NCBI GenBank assembly: GCA_020348765.1
Contig: CP070753.1
Location: 888,216-894,595, forward strand
Length of the DNA: 6,380 nucleotides
Direction: 5' to 3'
From: Burkholderiales bacterium
Lineage (GTDB): Bacteria > Pseudomonadota > Gammaproteobacteria > Burkholderiales > Burkholderiaceae_E
Shown: one piece after another, positions 1 to 5,459 of the stretch
Position numbering within the stretch: the first letter of the stretch is position 1
Layout: every line of letters starts with the position of its first letter
Made by a program: the position numbers and the translations under genes
The notes under the pieces: generated by a model
The model's database searches: none
What the model was told of the DNA's origin: nothing
The model's input: only the letters and a program-made list of their open reading frames with translations

Positions 1-188
1 ATCGCGAGGACCGCGCGTTCACCCTGGCCATGCATCCGCAGATCATCGGGCGCGGCTCGCGCCTGATCGCGCTCGAGGGCCTGATCAAGCACGCGCTGGC
101 GCACCCGGGCGTGTGGTTCGCGCGCTGCGACGAGGTCGCCGAGGCGATCCGGCCGGCGCTGCGCGCGCGCCTCGGCGAGGCCCGGTGA
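1..188 (+). CDS. Polysaccharide deacetylase-family protein, C-terminal end (5' end outside window)
   Basis: Only the last 61 codons are present; the first complete codon is at position 3 and the TGA is at 186-188. The visible residues include FTLAMHPQIIGRGSRL followed by LEGLIKHALAHPGVWFARCDEVAEAI. This matches the C-terminal part of NodB-like / PuuE-type deacetylases, where a conserved His-Pro after the last barrel strand and a 'GVWFA...EVAE' ending are typical. Members hydrolyse N- or O-acetyl groups or cyclic amides in a metal-dependent way. The metal-binding Asp-His-His residues lie upstream of the window, so activity cannot be judged. The stop overlaps the next start (TGATG), which implies translational coupling to the SDR gene and membership of the same transcript. 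Some relatives act in purine or amide breakdown, which would fit the amidase downstream, but this is inference. Confidence 0.75.
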   Translation, partial: REDRAFTLAMHPQIIGRGSRLIALEGLIKHALAHPGVWFARCDEVAEAIRPALRARLGEAR

Positions 189-952
189 TGCGGCTCGCCG
201 GCAGACGGGTGCTGATCTCCGGCGCCGCCTCGGGCATCGGAAGGGCCACCGCGCAGGTGTTCAGGCGCGAAGGCGCTGCGGTGGCGCTCGTCGATCGCGA
301 GGCCGAGGCGCTGGCGCGCACGCTCGAGGCCCTGTGCGCCACGACCGGTCCGCCTGCGGTCGCGCACGGCGCGGACGTCACCGACGAAGCGGCGCTGCGG
401 GACGCGATCGAGCAATCGGCCCGCGGCCTGGGCGGCCTGGACGGCATCGTGGCCGCGGCCGGCGTCGACCTGCTGCGGCCCTTCGACCGCATGTCGCGCG
501 AGGCCTGGCAGTCGGTGCTCGACGTGAACCTGACCGGACCGTTCCTGCTCTGCCGTCACGCGCTGCCCCATCTGCTCGAGGCCGGCGGCGGCACGATCGT
601 GCACATCGCCTCCGGTGCCGGGCTGCGCCCGCTGGCCGACCGCACCGCGTACTGCGCGTCCAAGGCCGGGCTGGTGATGTTCGCCAAGGCACTGGCGGTC
701 GACCTCGCGCCGAGCAATGTCCGGGTCAACGCGATCTGCCCCGGCGCCATCGACACGCCGATGTTGCGCGAGCCGCTGTCACGCAGCGCGAATCCCGGCG
801 CCGAACTCGAGTCGATCCTCGATCGCTACCTGATCCGGCGACTCGGCCAGCCGGAGGACATCGCCCATGCGGCCCTGTTCCTGTCCAGCGCCGAGTCGGC
901 CCAGGTGACCGGCGTGGCGCTGGCGGTCGACGGCGGGCGAACCTTTCACTGA
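188..952 (+). CDS. SDR-family NAD(P)-dependent oxidoreductase (first of a tandem pair)
   Basis: A 254-residue classical short-chain dehydrogenase, the usual length for the family, catalysing reversible NAD(P)-linked oxidation of a hydroxyl or reduction of a carbonyl in the cytoplasm. The Rossmann motif is GAASGIG (G12, G16, G18). D36 at the end of the second strand favours NAD over NADP, by family rule. DVTD at 63-66 is the adenine-side Asp. The catalytic tetrad is complete: N114 (DVNLTG), S142, Y155 and K159 (YCASK). The usual NNAG structural motif reads AAAG at 89-92, a tolerated variant. CPGAIDTPM (184-192) and VDGG near the C-terminus are also canonical. The ATG at 188 was chosen over an upstream GTG at 113 because it begins just before the Rossmann strand, overlaps the preceding stop by one base, and has GAGG at 177-180 about 7 bases upstream. 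The substrate is unknown. Confidence 0.9.
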   Translation: MRLAGRRVLISGAASGIGRATAQVFRREGAAVALVDREAEALARTLEALCATTGPPAVAHGADVTDEAALRDAIEQSARGLGGLDGIVAAAGVDLLRPFDRMSREAWQSVLDVNLTGPFLLCRHALPHLLEAGGGTIVHIASGAGLRPLADRTAYCASKAGLVMFAKALAVDLAPSNVRVNAICPGAIDTPMLREPLSRSANPGAELESILDRYLIRRLGQPEDIAHAALFLSSAESAQVTGVALAVDGGRTFH

Positions 953-955
953 GGA
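951..955 (+). promoter_or_regulatory. Ribosome-binding site of second SDR gene, overlapping the upstream stop
   Basis: GAGGA lies 7 bases before the ATG at 963 and shares its first two bases with the TGA of the preceding SDR (950-952). Ribosomes terminating on the first SDR would sit on this site, so the two genes are very likely translated from one message. Confidence 0.6.
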
Positions 956-962
956 ATCGGCG

Positions 963-1724
963 ATGCTCGAGTCATTCACGCTGCAGGGGCTGGCCGTGGT
1001 CACCGGTGCGGCCAACGGCATCGGGCGTGCCAGTGCGCTGGCACTGGCGCGTGCCGGCGCCGATCTGGAACTGCTCGACCTGGAGCGGGAGCCGCTGGAG
1101 CGGCTGGCCAATGAAGCCGCGGCGCTCGGAAGACGCGTCGAGCCGATCGTTTGCGACTGCACCGATTCGGCCGCGCTCGAATCGGCGCATGCGCGCCTGG
1201 CCCGCGCGCTCGGGCCGGTCCGGATGCTGTTCAACAATGTCGGGCAGAGCGCGCGCGAGCGCTCGAGCGCCTTCGCCGAATCGACCGAGGACACCTGGCG
1301 CTTCGTGGTCGAGGTGTCGCTGTTCACGACCATGCGCATGAGCCGACTGGTCGTTCCGGACATGATCGCGCGCGGCGACGGGTGCATCGTCAACATGTCG
1401 ACCGAGTCGGCCTTCTACGGCGACGTCGGGCTGGTCGACTACGCGGCCGCGAAGATGGGGGTCATCGGCTTCACCCGGGCGTTGGCTCGCGAGCTGGCGC
1501 CTCAGGGGGTGCGGGTCAACGCGGTGGCGCCGGGCGCGATCCGGACCCGTGCGCACGACCGCCTGCCGGCAGCCGTCATCGACCGGATCCGCAACAGCGT
1601 GCCGCTGGGCTTCGTCGGCGAGCCCGAGGACGTGGCCCATGTGGTCGCCTTCCTGCTCTCGGACGCGAGCCGCTACATGACCGGCCAGACGCTGCTCGTC
1701 GACGGCGGGCGCTGGATGATCTGA
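963..1724 (+). CDS. SDR-family oxidoreductase with altered catalytic tetrad (second of a tandem pair)
   Basis: A 253-residue short-chain dehydrogenase-fold protein. TGAANGIG (T14 to G21) is the dinucleotide-binding loop, D39 indicates NAD preference, D65 lies in CDCTD, and NNVG at 91-94 replaces NNAG. Y160 and K164 (YAAAK) are the catalytic pair. Aligned by spacing with the preceding SDR, the tetrad Asn position is S119 (EVSLF instead of DVNLTG), and the catalytic Ser position 13 residues before Tyr is T147 (NMSTES, 144-149). Thr, or neighbouring S146 or S149, may substitute. The C-terminal part (NAVAPGAIRT, then a VDGG) is ordinary. The gene follows the first SDR after 10 bases, with an RBS on the preceding stop. 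It is probably a dehydrogenase in the same pathway as its neighbour, or a paralog with changed catalysis. The substrate is not recognisable. Its stop codon lies inside the first unit of a tandem repeat. Confidence 0.88.
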   Translation: MLESFTLQGLAVVTGAANGIGRASALALARAGADLELLDLEREPLERLANEAAALGRRVEPIVCDCTDSAALESAHARLARALGPVRMLFNNVGQSARERSSAFAESTEDTWRFVVEVSLFTTMRMSRLVVPDMIARGDGCIVNMSTESAFYGDVGLVDYAAAKMGVIGFTRALARELAPQGVRVNAVAPGAIRTRAHDRLPAAVIDRIRNSVPLGFVGEPEDVAHVVAFLLSDASRYMTGQTLLVDGGRWMI

Positions 1725-1839
1725 GTCACCGATCCGAGTCACCGATCCGAGTCACCGATCCGAGTCACCGATCCGGGTCACCGAACTGAGTCACCGAACT
1801 GAGTCACCGATCCGAGTCACCGAACCGGGTCACCGATCG
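1723..1839 (+). repeat. Tandem array of nine 13-bp units (minisatellite)
   Basis: Nine head-to-tail 13-bp units fill this stretch without gaps. The consensus is GAGTCACCGATCC, exact in units 1-4 and 7. Unit 5 is GGGTCACCGAACT, unit 6 GAGTCACCGAACT, unit 8 GAGTCACCGAACC and unit 9 GGGTCACCGATCG. The core GTCACCGA is invariant. The first unit begins within the SDR stop codon (the GA of TGA), and the array ends 27 bases before the amidase start, leaving the amidase RBS outside it. The unit length is not a multiple of three and no long frame through it looks like protein. No inverted symmetry strong enough for a hairpin was seen. It may be a slippage-generated spacer, or a set of binding sites; the sequence alone does not decide. 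Confidence 0.95.
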
Positions 1840-1850
1840 GGCCCGGCGCT

Positions 1851-1855
1851 GGAGG
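1851..1855 (+). promoter_or_regulatory. Ribosome-binding site of amidase
   Basis: GGAGG lies 11 bases before the ATG at 1867, slightly longer than optimal spacing but the only strong Shine-Dalgarno-like match nearby. It lies just beyond the 13-bp repeat array and supports the chosen amidase start. No clear -10/-35 pair was seen between 1725 and 1866. Confidence 0.5.
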
Positions 1856-1866
1856 CGAGCGAACCG

Positions 1867-3351
1867 ATGTCACCGGACACCTATGCAGCGCTCGGCGCGA
1901 CCGAGATCGCGCGCCGCGTGGCCGCCCGCGAAGCGAGCGCGCGTGAAGTCGTCGATGCGGCGCTGGCGCGCATCGCGGCCACCGAGCCGCGGCTCAACGC
2001 CTTCGTGCATGTCGACGCCGACGGTGCGAGGCGCGCGGCCGACGCGCTCGACGCGGCGCTGCGCTCGGGTGCGCCTGCCGGTCCGCTCGCCGGCGTGCCG
2101 GTCTCGGTCAAGGACCTGGTGCACGTAGCCGGCATGCCGACCAGCAGCGGCTCGCTGCTCTTCGCCGGCGCGATCGCCGGCGAGGACGCGGCCCCGGTGG
2201 CCCGGCTGCGGGCCGCCGGCGCGATCATCGTCGGCAAGACCACGACGCCCGAGTTCGGGCACAAGCCGATCACCTCGGCGCCGCTGTTCGGCGAAACGCT
2301 CAATCCGTGGAACCCGGCGTTCACCTGCGGCGGCTCCAGCGGTGGCGCGGCGGTGTCGGTCGCAGCCCGCCAGGTGCCGCTCGCGGTCGGTACCGACGGC
2401 GGCGGCTCGATCCGGATCCCGGCCAGTGCCTGCGGAGTGCTCGGGCTGAAGCCGACGCTGGGGCGCGTGCCGCACGTGCACGCCCCGGACCTGTTCGGCA
2501 ACAACGCGTACATCGGGCCGATGGCGCGCACGCTCGAGGACCTGGAGGCCGTGTACCGGGTGATGGCAGGGCCCGATGCACGCGATCCGTGGTCGCGGGC
2601 CATGCAGATCGAGCACGAGCCCGGCGACGCGGCCCGTTCGGCAGTGCGCTTCGATGCGCCCGGTGCCGGCATCGGGAGCGAATCGCAGGGTGCGCCGGAT
2701 GCGGCCCGACGATTGCGGGTCGGCTGCGCGCTGACGGTCGGCAACCCGGTCGTCGAACCGCAGGTGGCCGATGCGTTCGAGCGCGCAGTCGCGCTGGCAC
2801 AGGCGCTCGGCCTGGTCTGCGAGCCGGTGGCGATCGATCTGGCGAGCACCGAGCCGGCGTTCCGCACCCTGCTCGAGTCCGCGCTGGCCGCACGCTTCGG
2901 ATCCAGGCTCGCCACCGACCGTGATCGGCTCGACCCGAGCTTCGTGCGCACGGTCGAAAACGGGCTCGCCCGCACCGGGCCCGAGGTCGCGGCCGCACAC
3001 GTGCTGCGCAGCACGCTGTACCGGCAGCTCGAGGCGCTGTTCGAGCGCTTCGACCTGCTGCTGACACCGACCCTGTCGCAGGCTGCGCTGCCGGCATTCA
3101 CCGATCCGCATGCCGAAGTCCGCATCGCCGGACGCGACTGCGGGCCGATCCGCGCCGGCTGGTATCCGTACACGTTCCCGCTCAACCTGAGCGGACACCC
3201 GGCTCTGAGCCTGCCGTGCGGCTGGACCGACGAAGGCCTGCCGATCGGCCTGCAGGTCGTCGGCGGCTGGGCCCAGGAGGCGCGCATCTTCGCCGTGGCG
3301 CGGCTGCTGATCGAGGCGCTGCACTTCCAGCAACCAGCGCCGGACTCCTGA
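1867..3351 (+). CDS. Amidase-signature family amidohydrolase
   Basis: A 494-residue amidase-signature enzyme, cytoplasmic with no signal peptide seen. The family hydrolyses amides (C-N bonds) using a Ser-cisSer-Lys triad. All three residues are visible: K82 in VSVKDL, S157 in GGSSGG (155-160) and the nucleophile S181 in TDGGGSIRIP. The 24-residue gap between the two serines equals that in fatty acid amide hydrolase (S217/S241). The C-terminal core is also typical: LTPTLSQAALP, then FPLNLSGHPALSLPCGW and GLPIGLQVVGG. A hydrophilic, possibly disordered insertion sits around residues 245-280. It is unlikely to be GatA of the aminoacyl-tRNA amidotransferase, because no gatB or gatC neighbour is present. 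Family relatives include aryl-acylamidases, 6-aminohexanoate-cyclic-dimer hydrolase and other xenobiotic or plant-metabolite amidases; the true substrate cannot be told. Its position after two SDR genes and a deacetylase suggests a small catabolic operon. Confidence 0.92.
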   Translation: MSPDTYAALGATEIARRVAAREASAREVVDAALARIAATEPRLNAFVHVDADGARRAADALDAALRSGAPAGPLAGVPVSVKDLVHVAGMPTSSGSLLFAGAIAGEDAAPVARLRAAGAIIVGKTTTPEFGHKPITSAPLFGETLNPWNPAFTCGGSSGGAAVSVAARQVPLAVGTDGGGSIRIPASACGVLGLKPTLGRVPHVHAPDLFGNNAYIGPMARTLEDLEAVYRVMAGPDARDPWSRAMQIEHEPGDAARSAVRFDAPGAGIGSESQGAPDAARRLRVGCALTVGNPVVEPQVADAFERAVALAQALGLVCEPVAIDLASTEPAFRTLLESALAARFGSRLATDRDRLDPSFVRTVENGLARTGPEVAAAHVLRSTLYRQLEALFERFDLLLTPTLSQAALPAFTDPHAEVRIAGRDCGPIRAGWYPYTFPLNLSGHPALSLPCGWTDEGLPIGLQVVGGWAQEARIFAVARLLIEALHFQQPAPDS

Positions 3352-3410
3352 CGCTGAAGAAACCTGCGGCCGCACCGGCAGCCGGTCGCCGCCGTATGCC
3401 GGAGCATCGA

Positions 3411-3439
3411 TTGCAGCCCCCGGCCTGAGGCTCCATAAT
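3411..3439 (+). promoter_or_regulatory. Candidate sigma-70 promoter of the toxin-antitoxin operon
   Basis: TTGCAG (3411-3416) and CATAAT (3434-3439) are separated by exactly 17 bases. The -10 matches consensus at 5 of 6 positions and the -35 at 3 of 6. Transcription would begin near 3446, leaving a leader of about 23 bases before the antitoxin ATG. The stretch is visibly more AT-rich than its surroundings, and the -10 lies inside the first operator repeat, which is the layout expected for an autorepressed module. The preceding gap from 3352 has no strong terminator. Confidence 0.5.
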
Positions 3440-3466
3440 GGATCCGCTGCTCCAGAATGGATCCAT
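3431..3466 (+). promoter_or_regulatory. Putative autoregulatory operator: two 15-bp direct repeats with internal palindromes
   Basis: CTCCATAATGGATCC (3431-3445) and CTCCAGAATGGATCC (3450-3464) differ at one base and start 19 bases apart, nearly two helical turns. Within the first, TCCAT-A-ATGGA (3432-3442) is a perfect inverted repeat. The second runs into ATGGATCCAT (3457-3466), a perfect 10-bp palindrome. Ribbon-helix-helix antitoxins bind such paired palindromic sites as dimers of dimers. The repeats cover the -10 element and reach to within two bases of the antitoxin start codon, so bound antitoxin or antitoxin-toxin complex would block its own transcription. Function is inferred from position and symmetry. 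Confidence 0.6.
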
Positions 3467-3468
3467 AG

Positions 3469-3786
3469 ATGCCGGTCAACCTGTCGATCAAGAACGTCCC
3501 GGACGAGATCGCCGACCGACTTCGCGCCCGCGCCCGGCTGCATCACCGGTCGCTACAGCGTGAGCTGCTCGCGCTCCTCGAGCAATCGACGCTCGGGGGG
3601 GTTCCGATGGCCGCAGCGGCACGGCCGCCGCTCGGGCAGCGGATCGGCATCGAAGAACTGTGCGCGCAGGCGCGCGGGCTGTTCCCCGGCGGCACGCCCG
3701 GGTCGGTCGAATCCATTCGCGCCGAACGGGACGCCCGGTCCGCTGCGACGGGCACCGATGCCGCAAATCATTCGACACCCGCATGA
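3469..3786 (+). CDS. Ribbon-helix-helix antitoxin, FitA/VapB type
   Basis: A 105-residue protein. Residues 3-10 (VNLSIKNV) form the DNA-contacting strand, 11-25 the first helix, and 28-39 (SLQRELLALLEQ) the second; this is the FitA-like Arc/MetJ fold. The C-terminal part holds IGIEELCAQARGLF (59-72) and SVESIRAERDAR (79-90). That resembles the tail of FitA/VapB proteins, which wraps the PIN toxin and places an arginine in its active site. At 105 residues it is longer than the roughly 75-85 usual for the group, mainly from an Ala/Pro-rich linker (45-57) and a C-terminal extension. The ATG at 3469 directly precedes the conserved strand; Shine-Dalgarno support is weak. A seven-G tract (3595-3601) encodes residues 43-44, the domain boundary. 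The end overlaps the toxin start by four bases (ATGA). It should repress its own promoter and neutralise the toxin. Confidence 0.85.
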   Translation: MPVNLSIKNVPDEIADRLRARARLHHRSLQRELLALLEQSTLGGVPMAAAARPPLGQRIGIEELCAQARGLFPGGTPGSVESIRAERDARSAATGTDAANHSTPA

Positions 3787-4211
3787 TGTCGCGGTTGATC
3801 GTCGCGGAGCCGGTATCGGCCTACGAGCGACGTCCGCCGCTCGTCATCGATGCGAGCGTGCTCGCCGCAGCGCTGTTCGCCGAGCCGGGGCAGGACGAAG
3901 CGCTGGCATGGATGCGCGGCCGGGCCCTGTGCGCGCCGCACCTGATCGACTGCGAGATCGCCAGCGTCGCGATTCGCAAGCTCCGGCTGCGAACGGTACC
4001 CGAAGCGGGCGCTGAAACCATCCTGGGCGCCTTCGGGCAACTCGACCTCGAGCGCTTCGCGGTCGATGCGGCCGCCCTGGCGCAACTCGCGACCCGACAT
4101 CGAATCACCGCGCATGACGCGGCCTACCTGTGGCTGGCGGCCGAGCTGCAGGCGCCACTGGCCACGTTCGACGCGAAGCTGGGCGCCGCGGCCCGCGCGC
4201 ATTTGGCCTGA
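3783..4211 (+). CDS. PIN-domain ribonuclease toxin, VapC/FitB type
   Basis: A 142-residue PIN-domain protein, normal length for VapC toxins, which are Mg2+-dependent endoribonucleases often cutting tRNA or rRNA. Four acidic metal-binding residues are in the expected places: D23 in VIDASVLAAALF, E58 in DCEIAS, D112 in TAHDAAYLWLA and D130 in ATFDAKL. The toxin therefore appears intact. The start is the ATG at 3783, overlapping the antitoxin TGA (ATGATG); the ATG at 3786 is an alternative. Neither has a good RBS, so translation probably depends on coupling to the antitoxin gene, which keeps toxin at or below antitoxin level. About 20 residues precede the first strand, slightly longer than usual. 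The partner gene, the shared promoter and the operator all support a type II module. Confidence 0.85.
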   Translation: MMSRLIVAEPVSAYERRPPLVIDASVLAAALFAEPGQDEALAWMRGRALCAPHLIDCEIASVAIRKLRLRTVPEAGAETILGAFGQLDLERFAVDAAALAQLATRHRITAHDAAYLWLAAELQAPLATFDAKLGAAARAHLA

Positions 4212-4239
4212 ACCGGCGGCCGACACGCGCGGCGCTTGA

Positions 4240-4255
4240 CCCGCGTCATCGCGGG
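4240..4255 (+). other. Short GC-rich stem-loop after the toxin gene
   Basis: CCCGCG (4240-4245) and CGCGGG (4250-4255) form a perfect 6-bp stem with a TCAT loop, 28 bases after the toxin stop. No run of T follows, so it is not a classical intrinsic terminator. It could limit read-through from the toxin-antitoxin operon or be chance in GC-rich DNA. The rest of the 4212-4283 gap shows nothing clear. Confidence 0.3.
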
Positions 4256-4283
4256 ACGCGCGCGACTGCGATTCAATCGGTCC

Positions 4284-5426
4284 ATGGAAGCGGGCGCACG
4301 GAGTGCTGCCGAGGAGGTCGCATTCGAGGCGAAGCTGGCCTTCCTCGGGAGCCTCGAGGCATTCCTGGGCCGCACCGGTGCGGATGCGGCGGCCCCGGGC
4401 GCCGTCCCGGATCTGGTGGCGCCCGCCGGCCGAGCCGCAGCGGTCGAACGGATCGAAACCCACCTGTCCTGGTTGTTCATCGCCGGCGACCGGGTGTTCA
4501 AGCTGAAGAAGCCGATCCGGCTCGAGTTCCTCGACTTTTCCACCGTCGAGCTGCGCGAGCGCGACTGCCGCGAGGAGGTGCGGCTGAACCGGCGTCTGGC
4601 CCCGGACGTGTACCTCGGCGTGGTGGCGCTGGTTGCGGGCAGCGACGGCACGCTGGCGCTGGTCGAAGACGGCGCGCCGCCGCCGGGAGCCCGGACCGTC
4701 GACTGGCTGGTCATGATGCGCCGGCTGCCGTCGGCGCGCATGCTGGACCGCGCGATCCGCCAGGGAACGGTGGAGCTGGGCGACGTCGACCGGCTGGGCG
4801 CACTGCTCGCCGGCTTCTACCGCGGCCTTCCGGCCTGCGAGATCACGGCCGACGCGTTCATCGCGCGCTTCGCGCGCGAGCAGCGCTACAACCGCGTGGT
4901 GCTGACCCGGCCCGAGTTCGCGCTCGACGGCTGGCGCGGCAGCGCCGCGCTGGACCGGGTCGACCGGGCGCTGCACGCGCTGCGGCCGGCCTTGGCCCGG
5001 TGCGCCGACTCCGGCTGCGTGGTCGAAGGCCACGGCGACCTGCGCCCCGAGCATGTCTGCCTGCTGCGACCGCCGGTGGTCATCGACTGCCTCGAGTTCG
5101 ACCGGGCTTTGCGTCTGGTGGACCCGCTCGAGGAACTGGCGTTCCTCGGCCTGGAGTGCGAGATGGAGGGCGCGGCATGGATCGGCCCGCGCCTGCTGCG
5201 ATGCTGCAGCGTTCTGAGCCGCGATGCCCCGCCCGCGCTGTTGCGCTTCTACAAGGCGCACCGGGCGCTGGTGCGGGCCCGGCTCGCGCTGGCACACCTG
5301 CTCGAGCCCGAGCCGCGACGCCCACACCGCTGGGTGCCGCTCGCGCGCCGCTATGTCGACGTGGCCCTGGCCGACATCGATCGGGTCGATACGGCCGGCA
5401 GCACTGCGATGGCCGCGGCGAGCTGA
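4284..5426 (+). CDS. COG2187-type predicted kinase (aminoglycoside phosphotransferase-like fold), stand-alone
   Basis: A 380-residue protein from the ATG at 4284; an in-frame TTG at 4236 would give 396. It resembles the N-terminal domain of COG2187 proteins. ETHLSWLFIAGDRVFKLKKP (58-77) carries a likely nucleotide-binding lysine (K73 or K75), RLNRRLAPDVYLGVV (100-114) follows, and the catalytic loop is GHGDLRPEHVCLL (249-261) with D252. D268 in VVIDCLEF is the metal-binding Asp equivalent, followed by LVDPLEELAFLGLE. In the common HGDxxxxN pattern the last Asn is His here (H257), which I recall as frequent in this subgroup. Bifunctional relatives continue into a P-loop ATPase domain; this one stops after a helical tail with no Walker motif. 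The cellular substrate is unknown. No Shine-Dalgarno sequence precedes either start. It converges on the PRPP-synthetase-like gene, with 33 bases between stops. Confidence 0.82.
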   Translation: MEAGARSAAEEVAFEAKLAFLGSLEAFLGRTGADAAAPGAVPDLVAPAGRAAAVERIETHLSWLFIAGDRVFKLKKPIRLEFLDFSTVELRERDCREEVRLNRRLAPDVYLGVVALVAGSDGTLALVEDGAPPPGARTVDWLVMMRRLPSARMLDRAIRQGTVELGDVDRLGALLAGFYRGLPACEITADAFIARFAREQRYNRVVLTRPEFALDGWRGSAALDRVDRALHALRPALARCADSGCVVEGHGDLRPEHVCLLRPPVVIDCLEFDRALRLVDPLEELAFLGLECEMEGAAWIGPRLLRCCSVLSRDAPPALLRFYKAHRALVRARLALAHLLEPEPRRPHRWVPLARRYVDVALADIDRVDTAGSTAMAAAS

Positions 5427-5459
5427 GCAGGCTCCGGAAGCGGATGCAGGCGCCCCGGC

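Noticed and set aside
113..187. Upstream GTG start for the first SDR, adding 25 residues.
   Set aside because: The extension is Arg/Ala-rich, lies over the end of the deacetylase gene, and precedes the canonical SDR N-terminus. The ATG at 188 has better spacing to a GAGG.
1723..1839. CRISPR array.
   Set aside because: The units are 13 bp and contiguous with no unique spacers, and no cas genes are nearby.
3374..3386. Inverted repeat ACCGGC-A-GCCGGT after the amidase as a terminator.
   Set aside because: The loop would be too tight (only a 5-bp stem with a 3-base loop is feasible) and no T-run follows. Such short symmetry is common in GC-rich sequence.
1870..3546. Very long reverse-strand open frames (over 500 codons) opposite the amidase.
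   Set aside because: They are Arg/Gly/Ala-rich with no recognisable motif, while the forward frame has a complete amidase catalytic triad. Long antisense frames are expected in DNA this GC-rich.
3768..5327. Reverse-strand open frame of about 519 codons across the toxin and the kinase-like gene.
   Set aside because: It lies opposite two forward genes with clear conserved motifs, has low-complexity Gln/Arg/Gly composition, and shows no domain signature.
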